A stretch of DNA of 64,000 nt from Henricia sp. BOLD:AAB3569 (taxonomy: Eukaryota; Echinodermata; Asteroidea; Spinulosida; Echinasteridae), in NCBI GenBank assembly GCA_037783545.1, contig JBBELK010001196.1, positions 1 through 64,000 on the forward strand, written 5' to 3'. The translations under genes were made by a program, and so were the position numbers. Positions 22,874 to 36,500 of this stretch are shown here, in pieces. The notes below the pieces were generated by a model, which ran no database searches, was not told where the DNA came from, and was given only the letters and a program-made list of their open reading frames with translations. Position 1 is the stretch's first letter; each line of letters begins with the position of its first letter.

Positions 22874-25800
22874 CGAGCCAAACTGCGGTGCGTTAACGAC
22901 AGTCCGAATGACTGAGCATGCGCACAACTCAGGAGTACCCCAAAGAGGTGTGTACAGACAGCCACGGTTTGCGTGAGAGCAGTCAGGAAGCCTCAACCCA
23001 GTTTTTTCTAAACTTTGAAATTTCTCTGCCATTTCCCGGCGAAAGTCTGTCAATTTTTTATGACAAGTGCGCAATATAGAGAGTTTAGGGCATGCAAAAT
23101 TTGAAGTTCGTCGGAACATTTTTCGACCTCCAAATTTGCCGACGTTTGGACCACACTTTGACCAAATTGCCGAGCCAAACTGCGGTGCGTTAACGACAGT
23201 CTGAATGACTGAGCATGCGCACAACTCAGGAGTACCCCCAAAGAGGTGTGTACAGACAGCCACGGTTTGCGTGAGAGCAGTCAGGAAGCCTCAACCCAGT
23301 TTTTTCTAAACTTTGAAATTTCTCTGCCATTTCCCGGCGAAAGTCTTTCAATTTTTTATGACAAGTGCGCAATATAGAGAGTTTAGGGCATGCAAAATTT
23401 GAAGTTCGTCGGAACATTTTTCGACCTCCAAATTTGCCGACGTTTGGACCACACTTTGACCAAATTGCCGAGCCAAACTGCGGTGCGTTAACGACAGTCC
23501 GAATGACTGAGCATGCGCACAACTCAGGAGTACCCCAAAGAGGTGTGTACAGACAGCCACGGTTTGCGTGAGAGCAGTCAGGAAGCCTCAACCCAGTTTT
23601 TTCTAAACTTTGAAATTTCTCTGCCATTTCCCGACGAAAGTCTGTCAATTTTTTATGACAAGTGCGCAATATAGAGAGTTTAGGGCATGCAAAATTTGAA
23701 GTTCGTCGGAACATTTTTCGACCTCCAAATTTGCCGACGTTTGGACCACACTTTGACCAAATTGCCGAGCCAAACTGCGGTGCGTTAACGACAGTCCGAA
23801 TGACTGAGCATGCGCACAACTCAGGAGTACCCCGAAGAGGTGTGTACAGACAGCCACGGTTTGCGTGAGAGCAGTCAGGAAGCCTCAACCCAGTTTTTTC
23901 TAAACTTTGAAATTTCTCTGCCATTTCCCCGGCGAAAGTCTGTCAATTTTTTATGACAAGTGCGCAATATAGAGAGTTTAGGGCAGGCAAAATTTGAAGT
24001 TCGTCGGAACATTTTTCGACCTCCAAATTTGCCGACGTTTGGACCACACTTTGACCAAATTGCCGAGCCAAACTGCGGTGCGTTAACGACAGTCCGAATG
24101 ACTGAGCATGCGCACAACTCAGGAGTACCCCGAAGAGGTGTGTACAGACAGCCACGGTTTGCGTGAGAGCAGTCAGGAAGCCTCACCCAGTTTTTTCTAA
24201 ACTTTGAAATTTCTCTGCCATTTCCCCGGCGAAAGTCTGTCAATTTTTTATGACAAGTGCGCAATATAGAGAGTTTAGGGCATGCAAAATTTGAAGTTCG
24301 TCGGAACATTTTTCGACCTCCAAATTTGCCGACGTTTGGACCACACTTTGACCAAATTGCCGAGCCAAACTGCGGTGCGTTAACGACAGTCCGAATGACT
24401 GAGCATGCGCACAACTCAGGAGTACCCCAAAGAGGTGTGTACAGACAGCCACGGTTTGCGTGAGAGCAGTCAGGAAGCCTCAACCCAGTTTTTTTCTAAA
24501 CTTTGAAATTTCTCTGCCATTTCCCGGCGAAAGTCTGTCAATTTTTTATGACAAGTGCGCAATATAGAGAGTTTAGGGCATGCAAAATTTGAAGTTCGTC
24601 GGAACATTTTTCGACCTCCAAATTTGCCGACGTTTGGACCACACTTTGACCAAATTGCCGAGCCAAACTGCGGTGCGTTAACGACAGTCCGAATGACTGA
24701 GCATGCGCACAACTCAGGAGTACCCCGAAGAGGTGTGTACAGACAGCCACGGTTTGCGTGAGAGCAGTCAGGAAGCCTCAACCCATTTTTTTCTAAACTT
24801 TGAAATTTCTCTGCCATTTCCCGGCGAAAGTCTGTCAATTTGTTATGACAAGTGCGCAATATAGAGAGTTTAGGGCATGCAAAATTTGAAGTTCGTCGGA
24901 ACATTTTTCGACCTCCAAATTTGCCGACGTTTGGACCACACTTTGACCAAATTGCCGAGCCAAACTGCGGTGCGTTAACGACAGTCCGAATGACTGAGCA
25001 TGCGCACAACTCAGGAGTACCCCAAAGAGGTGTGTACAGACAGCTACGGTTTGCGTGAGAGCAGTCAGGAAGCCTCAACCCAGTTTTTTCTAAACTTTGA
25101 AATTTCTATGCCATTTCCCGGCGAAAGTCTGTCAATTTTTTATGACAAGTGCGCAATATAGAGAGTTTAGGGCATGCAAAATTTGAAGTTCGTCGGAACA
25201 TTTTTCGACCTCCAAATTTGCCGACGTTTGGACCACACTTTGACCAAATTGCCGAGCCAAACTGCGGTGCGTTAACGACAGTCCGAATGACTGAGCATGC
25301 GCACAACTCAGGAGTACCCCAAAGAGGTGTGTACAGACAGCCACGGTTTGCGTGAGAGCAGTCAGGAAGCCTCAACCCAGTTTTTTCTAAACTTTGAAAT
25401 TTCTCTGCCATTTCCCGGCGAAAGTCTGTCAATTTTTTATGACAAGTGCGCAATATAGAGAGTTTAGGGCATGCAAAATTTGAAGTTCGTCGGAACATTT
25501 TTCGACCTCCAAATTTGCCGACGTTTGGACCACACTTTGACCAAATTGCCGAGCCAAACTGCGGTGCGTTAACGACAGTCCGAATGACTGAGCATGCGCA
25601 CAACTCAGGAGTACCCCAAAGAGGTGTGTACAGACAGCCACGGTTTGCGTGAGAGCAGTCAGGAAGCCTCAACCCAGTTTTTTTCTAAACTTTGAAATTT
25701 CTCTGCCATTTCCAGGCGAAAGTCTGTCAATTTTTTATGACAAGTGCGCAATATAGAGAGTTTAGGGCATGCAAAATTTGAAGTTCGTCGGAACATTTTT

Positions 25801-28800
25801 CGACCTCCAAATTTGCCGACGTTTGGACCACACTTTGAACAAATTGCCGAGCCAAACTGCGGTGCGTTAACGACAGTCCGAATGACTGAGCATGCGCACA
25901 ACTCAGGAGTACCCCAAAGAGGTGTGTACAGACAGCCACGGTTTGCGTGAGAGCAGTCAGGAAGCCTCAACCCAGTTTTTTCTAAACTTTGAAATTTCTC
26001 TGCCATTTCCCGGCGAAAGTCTGTCAATTTTTTATGACAAGTGCGCAATATAGAGAGTTTAGGGCATGCAAAATTTGAAGTTCGTCGGAACATTTTTCGA
26101 CCTCCAAATTTGCCGACGTTTGGACCACACTTTGACCAAATTGCCGAGCCAAACTGCGGTGCGTTAACGACAGTCCGAATGACTGAGCATGCGCACAACT
26201 CAGGAGTACCCCAAAGAGGTGTGTACAGACAGCCACGGTTTGCGTGAGAGCAGTCAGGAAGCCTCAACCCAGTTTTTTTCTAAACTTTGAAATTTCTCTG
26301 CCATTTCCAGGCGAAAGTCTGTCAATTTTTTATGACAAGTGCGCAATATAGAGAGTTTAGGGCATGCAAAATTTGAAGTTCGTCGGAACATTTTCGACCT
26401 CCAAATTTGCCGACGTTTGGACCACACTTTGAACAAATTGCCGAGCCAAACTGCGGTGCGTTAACGACAGTCCGAATGACTGAGCATGCGCACAACTCAG
26501 GAGTACCCCAAAGAGGTGTGTACAGACAGCCACGGTTTGCGTGAGAGCAGTCAGGAAGCCTCAACCCAGTTTTTTCTAAACTTTGAAATTTCTCTGCCAT
26601 TTCCCGGCGAAAGTCTGTCAATTTTTTATGACAAGTGCGCAATATAGAGAGTTTAGGGCATGCAAAATTTGAAGTTCGTCGGAACATTTTTCGACCTCCA
26701 AATTTGCCGACGTTTGGACCACACTGTGACCAAATTGCCGAGCCAAACTGCGGTGCGTTAACGACAGTCCGAATGACTGAGCATGCGCACAACTCAGGAG
26801 TACCCCAAAGAGGTGTGTACAGACAGCCACGGTTTGCGTGAGAGCAGTCAGGAAGCCTCAACCCAGTTTTTTCTAAACTTTGAAATTTCTCTGCCATTTC
26901 CCGGCGAAAGTCTGTCAATTTTTTATGACAAGTGCGCAATATAGAGAGTTTAGGGCATGCAAAATTTGAAGTTCGTCGGAACATTTTTCGACCTCCAAAT
27001 TTGCCGACGTTTGGACCACACTTTGACCAAATTGCCGAGCCAAACTGCGGTGCGTTAACGACAGTCCGAACGACTGAGCATGCGCACAACTCAGGAGTAC
27101 CCCAAAGAGGTGTGTACAGACAGCCACGGTTTGCGTGAGAGCAGTCAGGAAGCCGCAACCCAGTTTTTTCTAAACTTTGAAATTTCTCTGCCATTTCCCG
27201 GCGAAAGTCTGTCAATTTTTTATGACAAGTGCGCAATATAGAGAGTTTAGGGCATGCAAAATTTGAAGTTCGTCGGAACATTTTTCGACCTCCAAATTTG
27301 CCGACGTTTGGACCACACTTTGACCAAATTGCCGAGCCAAACTGCGGTGCGTTAACGACAGTCCGAACGACTGAGCATGCGCACAACTCAGGAGTACCCC
27401 AAAGAGGTGTGTACAGACAGCCACGGTTTGCGTGAGAGCAGTCAGGAAGCCTCAACCCAGTTTTTTCTAAACTTTGAAATTTCTCTGCCATTTCCCGGCG
27501 AAAGTCTGTCAATTTTTTATGACAAGTGCGCAATATAGAGAGTTTAGGGCATGCAAAATTTGAAGTTCGTCGGAACATTTTCGACCTCCAAATTTGCCGA
27601 CGTTTGGACCACACTTTGAACAAATTGCCGAGCCAAACTGCGGTGCGTTAACGACAGTCCGAATGACTGAGCATGCGCACAACTCAGGAGTACCCCAAAG
27701 AGGTGTGTACAGACAGCCACGGTTTGCGTGAGAGCAGTCAGGAAGCCTCAACCCAGTTTTTTCTAAACTTTGAAATTTCTCTGCCATTTCCGGCAAAAGT
27801 CTGTCAATTTTTTATGACAAGTGCGCAATATAGAGAGTTTAGGGCATGCAAAATTTGAAGTTCGTCGGAACATTTTTCGACCTCCAAATTTGCCGACGTT
27901 TGGACCACACTTTGACCAAATTGCCGAGCCAAACTGCGGTGCGTTAACGACAGTCCGAATGACTGAGCATGCGCACAACTCAGGAGTACCCCAAAGAGGT
28001 GTGTACAGACAGCCACGGTTTGCGTGAGAGCAGTCAGGAAGCCTCAACCCAGTTTTTTCTAAACTTTGAAATTTCTCTGCCATTTCCCGGCGAAAGTCTG
28101 TCATTTTTTTATGACAAGTGCGCAATATAGAGAGTTTAGGGCATGCAAAATTTGAAGTTCGTCGGAACATTTTTCGACCTCCAAATTTGCCGACGTTTGG
28201 ACCACACTTTGACCAAATTGCCGAGCCAAACTGCGGTGCGTTAACGACAGTCCGAATGACTGAGCATGCGCACAACTCAGGAGTACCCCAAAGAGGTGTG
28301 TACAGACAGCCACGGTTTGCGTGAGAGCAGTCAGGAAGCCTCAACCCAGTTTTTTCTAAACTTTGAAATTTCTCTGCCATTTCCCGGCGAAAGTCTGTCA
28401 ATTGTTTATGACAAGTGCGCAATATAGAGAGTTTAGGGCATGCAAAATTTGAAGTTCGTCGGAACATTTTTCGACCTCCAAATTTGCCGACGTTTGGACC
28501 ACACTTTGACCAAATTGCCGAGCCAAACTGCGGTGCGTTAACGACAGTCCGAATGACTGAGCATGCGCACAACTCAGGAGTACCCCAAAGAGGTGTGTAC
28601 AGACAGCCACGGTTTGCGTGAGAGCAGTCAGGAAGCCTCAACCCAGTTTTTTTCTAAACTTTGAAATTTCTCTGCCATTTCCCGGCGAAAGTCTGTCAAT
28701 TTTTTATGACAAGTGCGCAATATAGAGAGTTTAGGGCATGCAAAATTTGAAGTTCGTCGGAACATTTTTCGACCTCCAAATTTGCCGACGTTTGGACCAC

Positions 28801-30500
28801 ACTTTGACCAAATTGCCGAGCCAAACTGCGGTGCGTTAACGACAGTCCGAATGACTGAGCATGCGCACAACTCAGGAGTACCCCGAAGAGGTGTGTACAG
28901 ACAGCCACGGTTTGCGTGAGAGCAGTCAGGAAGCCTCAACCCATTTTTTTCTAAACTTTGAAATTTCTCTGCCATTTCCCGGCGAAAGTCTGTCAATTTT
29001 TTATGACAAGTGCGCAATATAGAGAGTTTAGGGCATGCAAAATTTGAAGTTCGTCGGAACATTTTTCGACCTCCAAATTTGCCGACGTTTGGACCACACT
29101 TTGACCAAATTGCCGAGCCAAACTGCGGTGCGTTAACGACAGTCCGAATGACTGAGCATGCGCACAACTCAGGAGTACCCCAAAGAGGTGTGTACAGACA
29201 GCCACGGTTTGCGTGAGAGCAGTCAGGAAGCCGCAACCCAGTTTTTTCTAAACTTTGAAATTTCTCTGCCATTTCCCGGCGAAAGTCTGTCAATTTTTTA
29301 TGACAAGTGCGCAATATAGAGAGTTTAGGGCATGCAAAATTTGAAGTTCGTCGGAACATTTTTCGACCTCCAAATTTGCCGACGTTTGGACCACACTTTG
29401 ACCAAATTGCCGAGCCAAACTGCGGTGCGTTAACGACAGTCCGAACGACTGAGCATGCGCACAACTCAGGAGTACCCCAAAGAGGTGTGTACAGACAGCC
29501 ACGGTTTGCGTGAGAGCAGTCAGGAAGCCTCAACCCAGTTTTTTCTAAACTTTGAAATTTCTCTGCCATTTCCCGGCGAAAGTCTGTCAATTTTTTATGA
29601 CAAGTGCGCAATATAGAGAGTTTAGGGCATGCAAAATTTGAAGTTCGTCGGAACATTTTTCGACCTCCAAATTTGCCGACGTTTGGACCACACTTTGAAC
29701 AAATTGCCGAGCCAAACTGCGGTGCGTTAACGACAGTCCGAATGACTGAGCATGCGCACAACTCAGGAGTACCCCAAAGAGGTGTGTACAGACAGCCACG
29801 GTTTGCGTGAGAGCAGTCAGGAAGCCTCAACCCAGTTTTTCTAAACTTTGAAATTTCTCTGCCATTTCCCGGCAAAAGTCTGTCAATTTTTTATGACAAG
29901 TGCGCAATATAGAGAGTTTAGGGCATGCAAAATTTGAAGTTCGTCGGAACATTTTTCGACCTCCAAATTTGCCGACGTTTGGACCACACTTTGACCAAAT
30001 TGCCGAGCCAAACTGCGGTGCGTTAACGACAGTCCGAATGACTGAGCATGCGCACAACTCAGGAGTACCCCAAAGAGGTGTGTACAGACAGCCACGGTTT
30101 GCGTGAGAGCAGTCAGGAAGCCTCAACCCAGTTTTTTCTAAACTTTGAAATTTCTCTGCCATTTCCCGGCGAAAGTCTGTCATTTTTTATGACAAGTGCG
30201 CAATATAGAGAGTTTAGGGCATGCAAAATTTGAAGTTCGTCGGAACATTTTTCGACCTCCAAATTTGCCGACGTTTGGACCACACTTTGAACAAATTGCC
30301 GAGCCAAACTGCGGTGCGTTAACGACAGTCCGAATGACTGAGCATGCGCACAACTCAGGAGTACCCCAAAGAGGTGTGTACAGACAGCCACGGTTTGCGT
30401 GAGAGCAGTCAGGAAGCCTCAACCCAGTTTTTTCTAAACTTTGAAATTTCTCTGCCATTTCCCGGCAAAAGTCTGTCAATTTTTTATGACAAGTGCGCAA
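22874..30500. repeat. 297-bp satellite array, uniform block (about 26 units)
   Basis: These are head-to-tail monomers with few differences. The GAACAAATT variant occurs here (for example near 25838, 26433, 27618, 29698) and for the last time near 30290. The block includes a duplicated segment of about 2.08 kb period (26916-27800 and 28994-29880). No gene is present. Confidence 0.96.
26916..29880. repeat. Duplicated block, period about 2.08 kb (7 monomers)
   Basis: Rare variants recur in the same order 2,078 to 2,079 bp apart. GCCGCAACC occurs near 27152 and 29231, GTCCGAACGACTG near 27361 and 29440, followed in both by a GAACAAATT unit and then by CGGCAAAAG near 27791 and 29871. The copies are not perfect: GAACGACTG also occurs once near 27064 without a counterpart at 29143. 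A seven-monomer duplication followed by partial homogenisation explains this. Confidence 0.65.
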
Positions 30501-33500
30501 TATAGATATAGAGAGTTTAGGGGCATGCAAAATTTGAAGTTCGGTCGGAACATTTTTCGACCTCCAAATTTGCCGACGTTTGGACCACACTTTGACCAAA
30601 TTGCGCTCCAAACTGCGGTGCGTTAACAGCAGTCCGAATGACTGAGCATGCGCACAACTCAGGAGTACCCAACAAGGGTGTGTACATACAGCCACGGTTT
30701 GCGTGAGCAGTCAGGAAGCTCAACCCAGTTTTTTCTAAACTTTAGAATTTCTCTGCCATTCCGGCGAAAGTCTGTCATTTTTTTATGACAAGTGCGCAAT
30801 ATAGAGAGTTTAGGGCATGCAAAATTTGAAGTTCGTCGGAACATTTTTCGACCTCCAAATTTGCCGACTTTTGGACCACACTTTGACCAAATTGCCGAGC
30901 AAACTGCGGTGCGTTAACGACAGTCCGAATGACTGAGCATGCGCACAACTCAGGAGTACCCCAAAGAGGTGTGTACAGACAGCCACGGTTTGCGTGAGAG
31001 CAGTCAGAAGCCTCAACCCAGTTTTTTCTAACTTTGAAATTTCTCTGCCATTTCCCGGCGAAAGTCTGTCAATTTTTTATGACAAGTGCGCAATATAGAG
31101 AGTTTAGGGCATGCAAAATTTGAAGTTCGTCGGAACATTTTTCGACCTCCAAATTTGCCGACGTTTGGACCACACTTTGACCAAATTGCCGAGCCAAACT
31201 GCGGTGCGTTAACGACAGTCCGAATGACTGAGCATGCGCACAACTCAGGAGTACCCCAAAGAGGTTGTGTCAGACAGCCACGGTTTGCGTGAGAGCAGTC
31301 AGGAAGCCCCTCAACCCAGTTTTTTCTAAACTTTGAAATTTCTCTGCATTTCCCGGCGAAAGTCTGTCAATTTTTTATGACAAGTGCGCAATATAGAGAG
31401 TTTAGGGCATGCAAAATTTGACGTTCGTCGGAACATTTTTACGACCTCCAAATTTGCCGACGTTTGGACCACACTTTGACCAAATTGCCGAGCCAAACTG
31501 CGGTGCGTTAACGACTTTCCGAATGACTGAGCATGCGCACAACTCAGGGAGTACCCCGAAGAGGTGTGTACAGACAGCCACGGTTTGCGTGAGAGCAGTC
31601 AGGAAGCCTCAACCCAGTTTTTTCTAAACTTTGAAATTTCTCTGCCATTTCCCGGCGAAAGTCTGTCAATTTTTTATGACAAGTGCGCAATATAGAGAGT
31701 TTAGGGCATGCAAAATTTGAAGTTCGTCGGAACATTTTCGACCTCCAAATTTGCCGACGTTTGGACCACACTTTGACCAAATTGCCGAGCCAAACTGCGG
31801 TGCGTTAACGACAGTCCGAATGACTGAGCATGCGCACAACTCAGGAGTACCCCAAAGAGGTGTGTACAGACAGCCACGGTTTGCGTGAGAGCAGTCAGGA
31901 AGCCTCAACCAGTTTTTTTCTAAACTTTGAATTTCTCTGCCATTTCCCGGCGAAAGTCTGTCAATTTTGTATGACAAGTGCGCAATATAGAGAGTTTAGG
32001 GCATGCAAAATTTGAAGTTTCGTCGGAACATTTTTCGACCTCCAAATTTGCCGACGTTTGGACCACACTTTGACCAAATTGCCGAGCCAAACTGCGGTGC
32101 GTTAACGACAGTCCGAATGACTGAGCATGCGCACAACTCAGGAGTACCCCAAAGAGGTGTGTACAGACAGCCACGGTTTGCGTGAGAGCAGTCAGGAAGC
32201 CTCAACCCAGTTTTTTTCTAACTTTGAAATTTCTCTGCCATTTCCCGGCAAAAGTCTGTCAATTTTTTATGACAAGTGCGCAATATAGAGAGTTTAGGGC
32301 ATGCAAAATTTGAAGTTCGTCGGAACATTTTTCGACCTCCAAATTTGCGACAGTTTGGACCACACTTTGACCAAATTGCCGAGCCAAACTGCGGTGCGTT
32401 AACGACAGTCCGAATGACTGAGCATGCGCACAACTCAGGAGTACCCAAAGAGGTGTGTACAGACAGCCACGGTTTGCGTGAGAGCAGTCAGGAAGCCTCA
32501 ACCCAGTTTTTTCTAAACTTTGAAATTTCTCTGCCATTTCCCGGCGAAAGTCTGTCAATTTTTATGACAAGTGCGCAATATAGAGAGTTTAGGGCATGCA
32601 AAATTTGAAGTTCGTCGGAACATTTTTCGACCTCCAAATTTTGGCGACGTTTGGACCACACTTTGACCAAATTGCCGAGCCAAACTGCGGTGCGTTAACG
32701 ACAGTCCGAATGACTGAGCATGCGCACAACTCAGGAGTACCCCGAAGAGGTGTGTACAGACAGCCACGGTTTGCGTGAGAGCAGTCAGGAAGCCTCAACC
32801 CAGTTTTTTCTAAACTTTGAAATTTCTCTGCCATTTCCCGGCGAAAGTCTGTCAATTTTTATGACAAGTGCGCAATATAGAGAGTTTAGGGCATGCAAAA
32901 TTTGAAGTTCGTCGGAACATTTTTCGACCTCCAAATTTGCCGACGTTTGGACCACACTTTGACCAAATTGCCGAGCCAAACTGCGGTGCGTTAACGACAG
33001 TCCGAATGACTGAGCATGCGCACAACTCAGGAGTACCCCAAAGAGGGTGTGTACAGACAGCCACGGTTTGCGTGAGAGCAGTCAGGAAGCCTCAACCCAG
33101 TTTTTTCTAAACTTTGAAATTTCTCTGCCATTTCCCGCGAAAGTCTGTCAATTTTTTATGACAAGTGCGCAATATAGAGAGTTAGGGCATGCAAAATTTG
33201 AAGTTCGTCGGAACATTTTTCGACCTCCAAATTTGCCGACGTTTGGACCACACTTTGACCAAATTGCCGAGCCAAACTGCGGTGCGTTAACGACAGTCCG
33301 AATGACTGAGCATGCGCACAACTCAGGAGTACCCCTAAAGAGGTGTGTACAGACAGCCACGGTTTGCGTGAGAGCAGTCAGGAAGCCTCAACCCAGTTTT
33401 TTCTAAACTTTGAAATGTCTCTGCCATTTCCCGGCGAAAGTCTGTCAATTTTGTATGACAAGTGCGCAATATAGAGAGTTTAGGGCATGCAAAATTTGAA

Positions 33501-36500
33501 GTTCGTCGGAACATTTTTCGACCTCCAAATTTGCCGACGTTTGGACCACACTTTGACCAAATTGCCGAGCCAAACTGCGGTGCGTTAACGACAGTCCGAA
33601 TGACTGAGCATGCGCACAACTCAGGAGTACCCCGAAGAGGTGTGTACAGACAGCCACGGTTTGCGTGAGAGCAGTCAGGAAGCCTCAACCCAGTTTTTTC
33701 TAAACTTTGAAATTTCTCTGCCATTTCCCGGCGAAAGTCTGTCAATTTTTTATGACAAGTGCGCAATATAGAGAGTTTAGGGCATGCAAAATTTGAAGTT
33801 CGTCGGAACATTTTTCGACCTCCAATTTGCCGACGTTTGGACCACACTTTGACCAAATTGCCGAGCCAAACTGCGGTGCGTTAACGACAGTCCGAATGAC
33901 TGAGCATGCGCACAACTCAGGAGTACCCCAAAGAGGTGTGTACAGACAGCCACGGTTTGCGTGAGAGCAGTCAGGAAGCCTCAACCCAGTTTTTTCTAAA
34001 CTTTGAAATTTCTCTGCCATTTCCCGGCGAAAGTCTGTCAATTTTGTATGACAAGTGCGCAATATAGAGAGTTTAGGCATGCAAAATTTGAAGTTCGTCG
34101 GAACATTTTTCGACCTCCAAATTTGCCGACGTTTGGACCACACTTTGACCAAATTGCCGAGCCAAACTGCGGTGCGTTAACGACAGTCCGAATGACTGAG
34201 CATGCGCACAACTCAGGAGTACCCCAAAGAGGTGTGTACAGACAGCCACGGTTTGCGTGAGAGCAGTCAGGAAGCCTCAACCCAGTTTTTCTAAACTTTG
34301 AAATTTCTCTGCCATTTCCCGGCGAAAGTCTGTCAATTTTTTATGACAAGTGCGCAATATAGAGAGTTTAGGGCATGCAAAATTTGAAGTTCGTCGGAAC
34401 ATTTTTCGACCTCCAAATTTGCCGACGTTTGGACCACACTTTGACCAAATTGCCGAGCCAAACTGCGGTGCGTTAACGACAGTCCGAATGAACTGAGCAT
34501 GCGCACAACTCAGGAGTACCCCGAAGAGGTGTGTACAGACAGCCACGGTTTGCGTGAGAGCAGTCAGGAAGCCTCAACCCAGTTTTTTCTAAACTTTGAA
34601 ATTTCTCTGCCATTTCCGGCGAAAGTCTGTCAATTTTTTATGACAAGTGCGCAATATAGAGAGTTTAGGGCATGCAAAATTTGAAGTTCGTCGAGGAACA
34701 TTTTTCGACCTCCAAATTTGCCGACGTTTGGACCACACTTTGACCAAATTGCCGAGCCAAAACTGCGGTGCGTTAACGACAGTCCGAATGACTGAGCATG
34801 CGCACAACTCAGGAGTACCCCAAAGAGGTGTGTACAGACAGCCACGGTTTGCGTGAGAGCAGTCAGGAAGCCTCAACCCAGTTTTTTCTAAACTTTGAAA
34901 TTTCTCTGCCATTTCCCGGCGAAAGTCTGTCAATTTTTTATGACAAGTGCGCAATATAGAGAGTTTAGGGCATGCAAAATTTGAAGTTCGTCGGAACATT
35001 TTTCGACCTCCAAATTTGCCGACGTTTGGACCACACTTTGACCAAATTGCCGAGCAAACTGCGGTGCGTTAACGACAGTCCGAATGACTGAGCATGCGCA
35101 CAACTCAGGAGTACCCCAAAGAGGTGTGTACAGACAGCCACGGTTTGCGTGAGAGCAGTCAGGAAGCCTCAACCCAGTTTTTTCTAAACTTTGAAATTTC
35201 TCTGCCATTTCCCGCGCCAAAGTCTGTCAATTTTTTATGACAAGTGCGCAATATAGAGAGTTTAGGGGCATGCAAAATTTGAAGTTCGTCGGAACATTTT
35301 TCGACCTCCAGATTTGCCGACGTTTGGACCACACTTTGACCAAATTGCCGAGCCAAACTGCGGTGCGTTAACGACAGTCCGAATGACTGAGCATGCGCAC
35401 AACTCAGGAGTACCCCAAAGAGGTGTGTACAGACAGCCACGGTTTGCGTGAGAGCAGTCAGGAAGCCTCAACCCTGTTTTTTCTAAACTTTGAAATTTCT
35501 CTGCCATTCTCGGCGAAAGTCTGTCAATTTTTTATGACAAGTGCGCAATATAGAGAGTTTAGGCATGCAAAATTTGAAGTTCGTCGGAACATTTTTCGAC
35601 CTCCAAATTTGCCGACGTTTGGACCACACTTTGACCAAATTGCCGAGCCAAACTGCGGTGCGTTAACGACAGTCCGAATGACTGAGCATGCGCACAACTC
35701 AGGAGTACCCCAAAGAGGTGTGTACAGACAGCCACGGTTTGCGTGAGAGCAGTCAGGAAGCCTCAACCCAGTTTTTTCTAAACTTTGAAATTTCTCTGCC
35801 ATTTCCCGGCGAAAGTCTGTCAATTTTTTATGACAAGTGCGCAATATAGAGGAGTTTAGGGCATGCAAAATTTGAAGTTCGTCGGAACATTTTCGGACCT
35901 CCAAATTTGCCGGCGTTTGGACCACACTTTGACCAAATTGCCGAGCCAAACTGCGGTGCGTTAACGACAGTCCCGAATGACTGAGCATGCGCACAACTCA
36001 GGAGTACCCCGAAGAGGTGTGTACAGACAGCCACGGTTTGCGTGAGAGCAGTCAGGAAGCCTCAACCCAGTTTTTTCTAAACTTTGAAATTTCTCTGCCA
36101 TTTCCGGCGAAAGTCTGTCAATTTTTTATGACAAGTGCGCAATATAGAGAGTTACTATGGACCACACTTTGACCAAATTGCCGAGCCAAACTGCGGTGCG
36201 TTAACGACAGTCCGAATGACTGAGCATGCGCACAACTCAGGAGTACCCCAAAGAGGTGTGTACAGACAGCCACGGTTTGCGTGAGAGCAGTCAGGAAGCC
36301 TCAACCCAGTTTTTTCTAACTTTTGAAATTTCTCTGCCATTTCCCGGCGAAAGTCTGTCAATTTTTTACGACAATTGCGCAATATAGAGAGTTTAGGGCA
36401 TGCAAAATTTGAAGTTCGTCGGAACATTTTTCGACCTCCAAATTTGCCGACGTTTGGACCACACTTTGACCAAATTGCCGAGCCAAACTGCGGTGCGTTA

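Larger units (their letters stand above)
22216..26270. repeat. 4.2-kb higher-order unit, copy B
   Basis: It follows copy A directly and matches it unit by unit up to about 26270. There it departs: copy A runs into island B after a consensus unit, while copy B continues with a unit carrying CCAGGCG and the GAACAAATT variant (26304 onward). Compared with A I see about ten single-base indels and one 6-bp indel, but no substitution, over roughly 4 kb. Either the duplication is very recent or the two copies are one locus read with indel-type errors. Confidence 0.88.
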
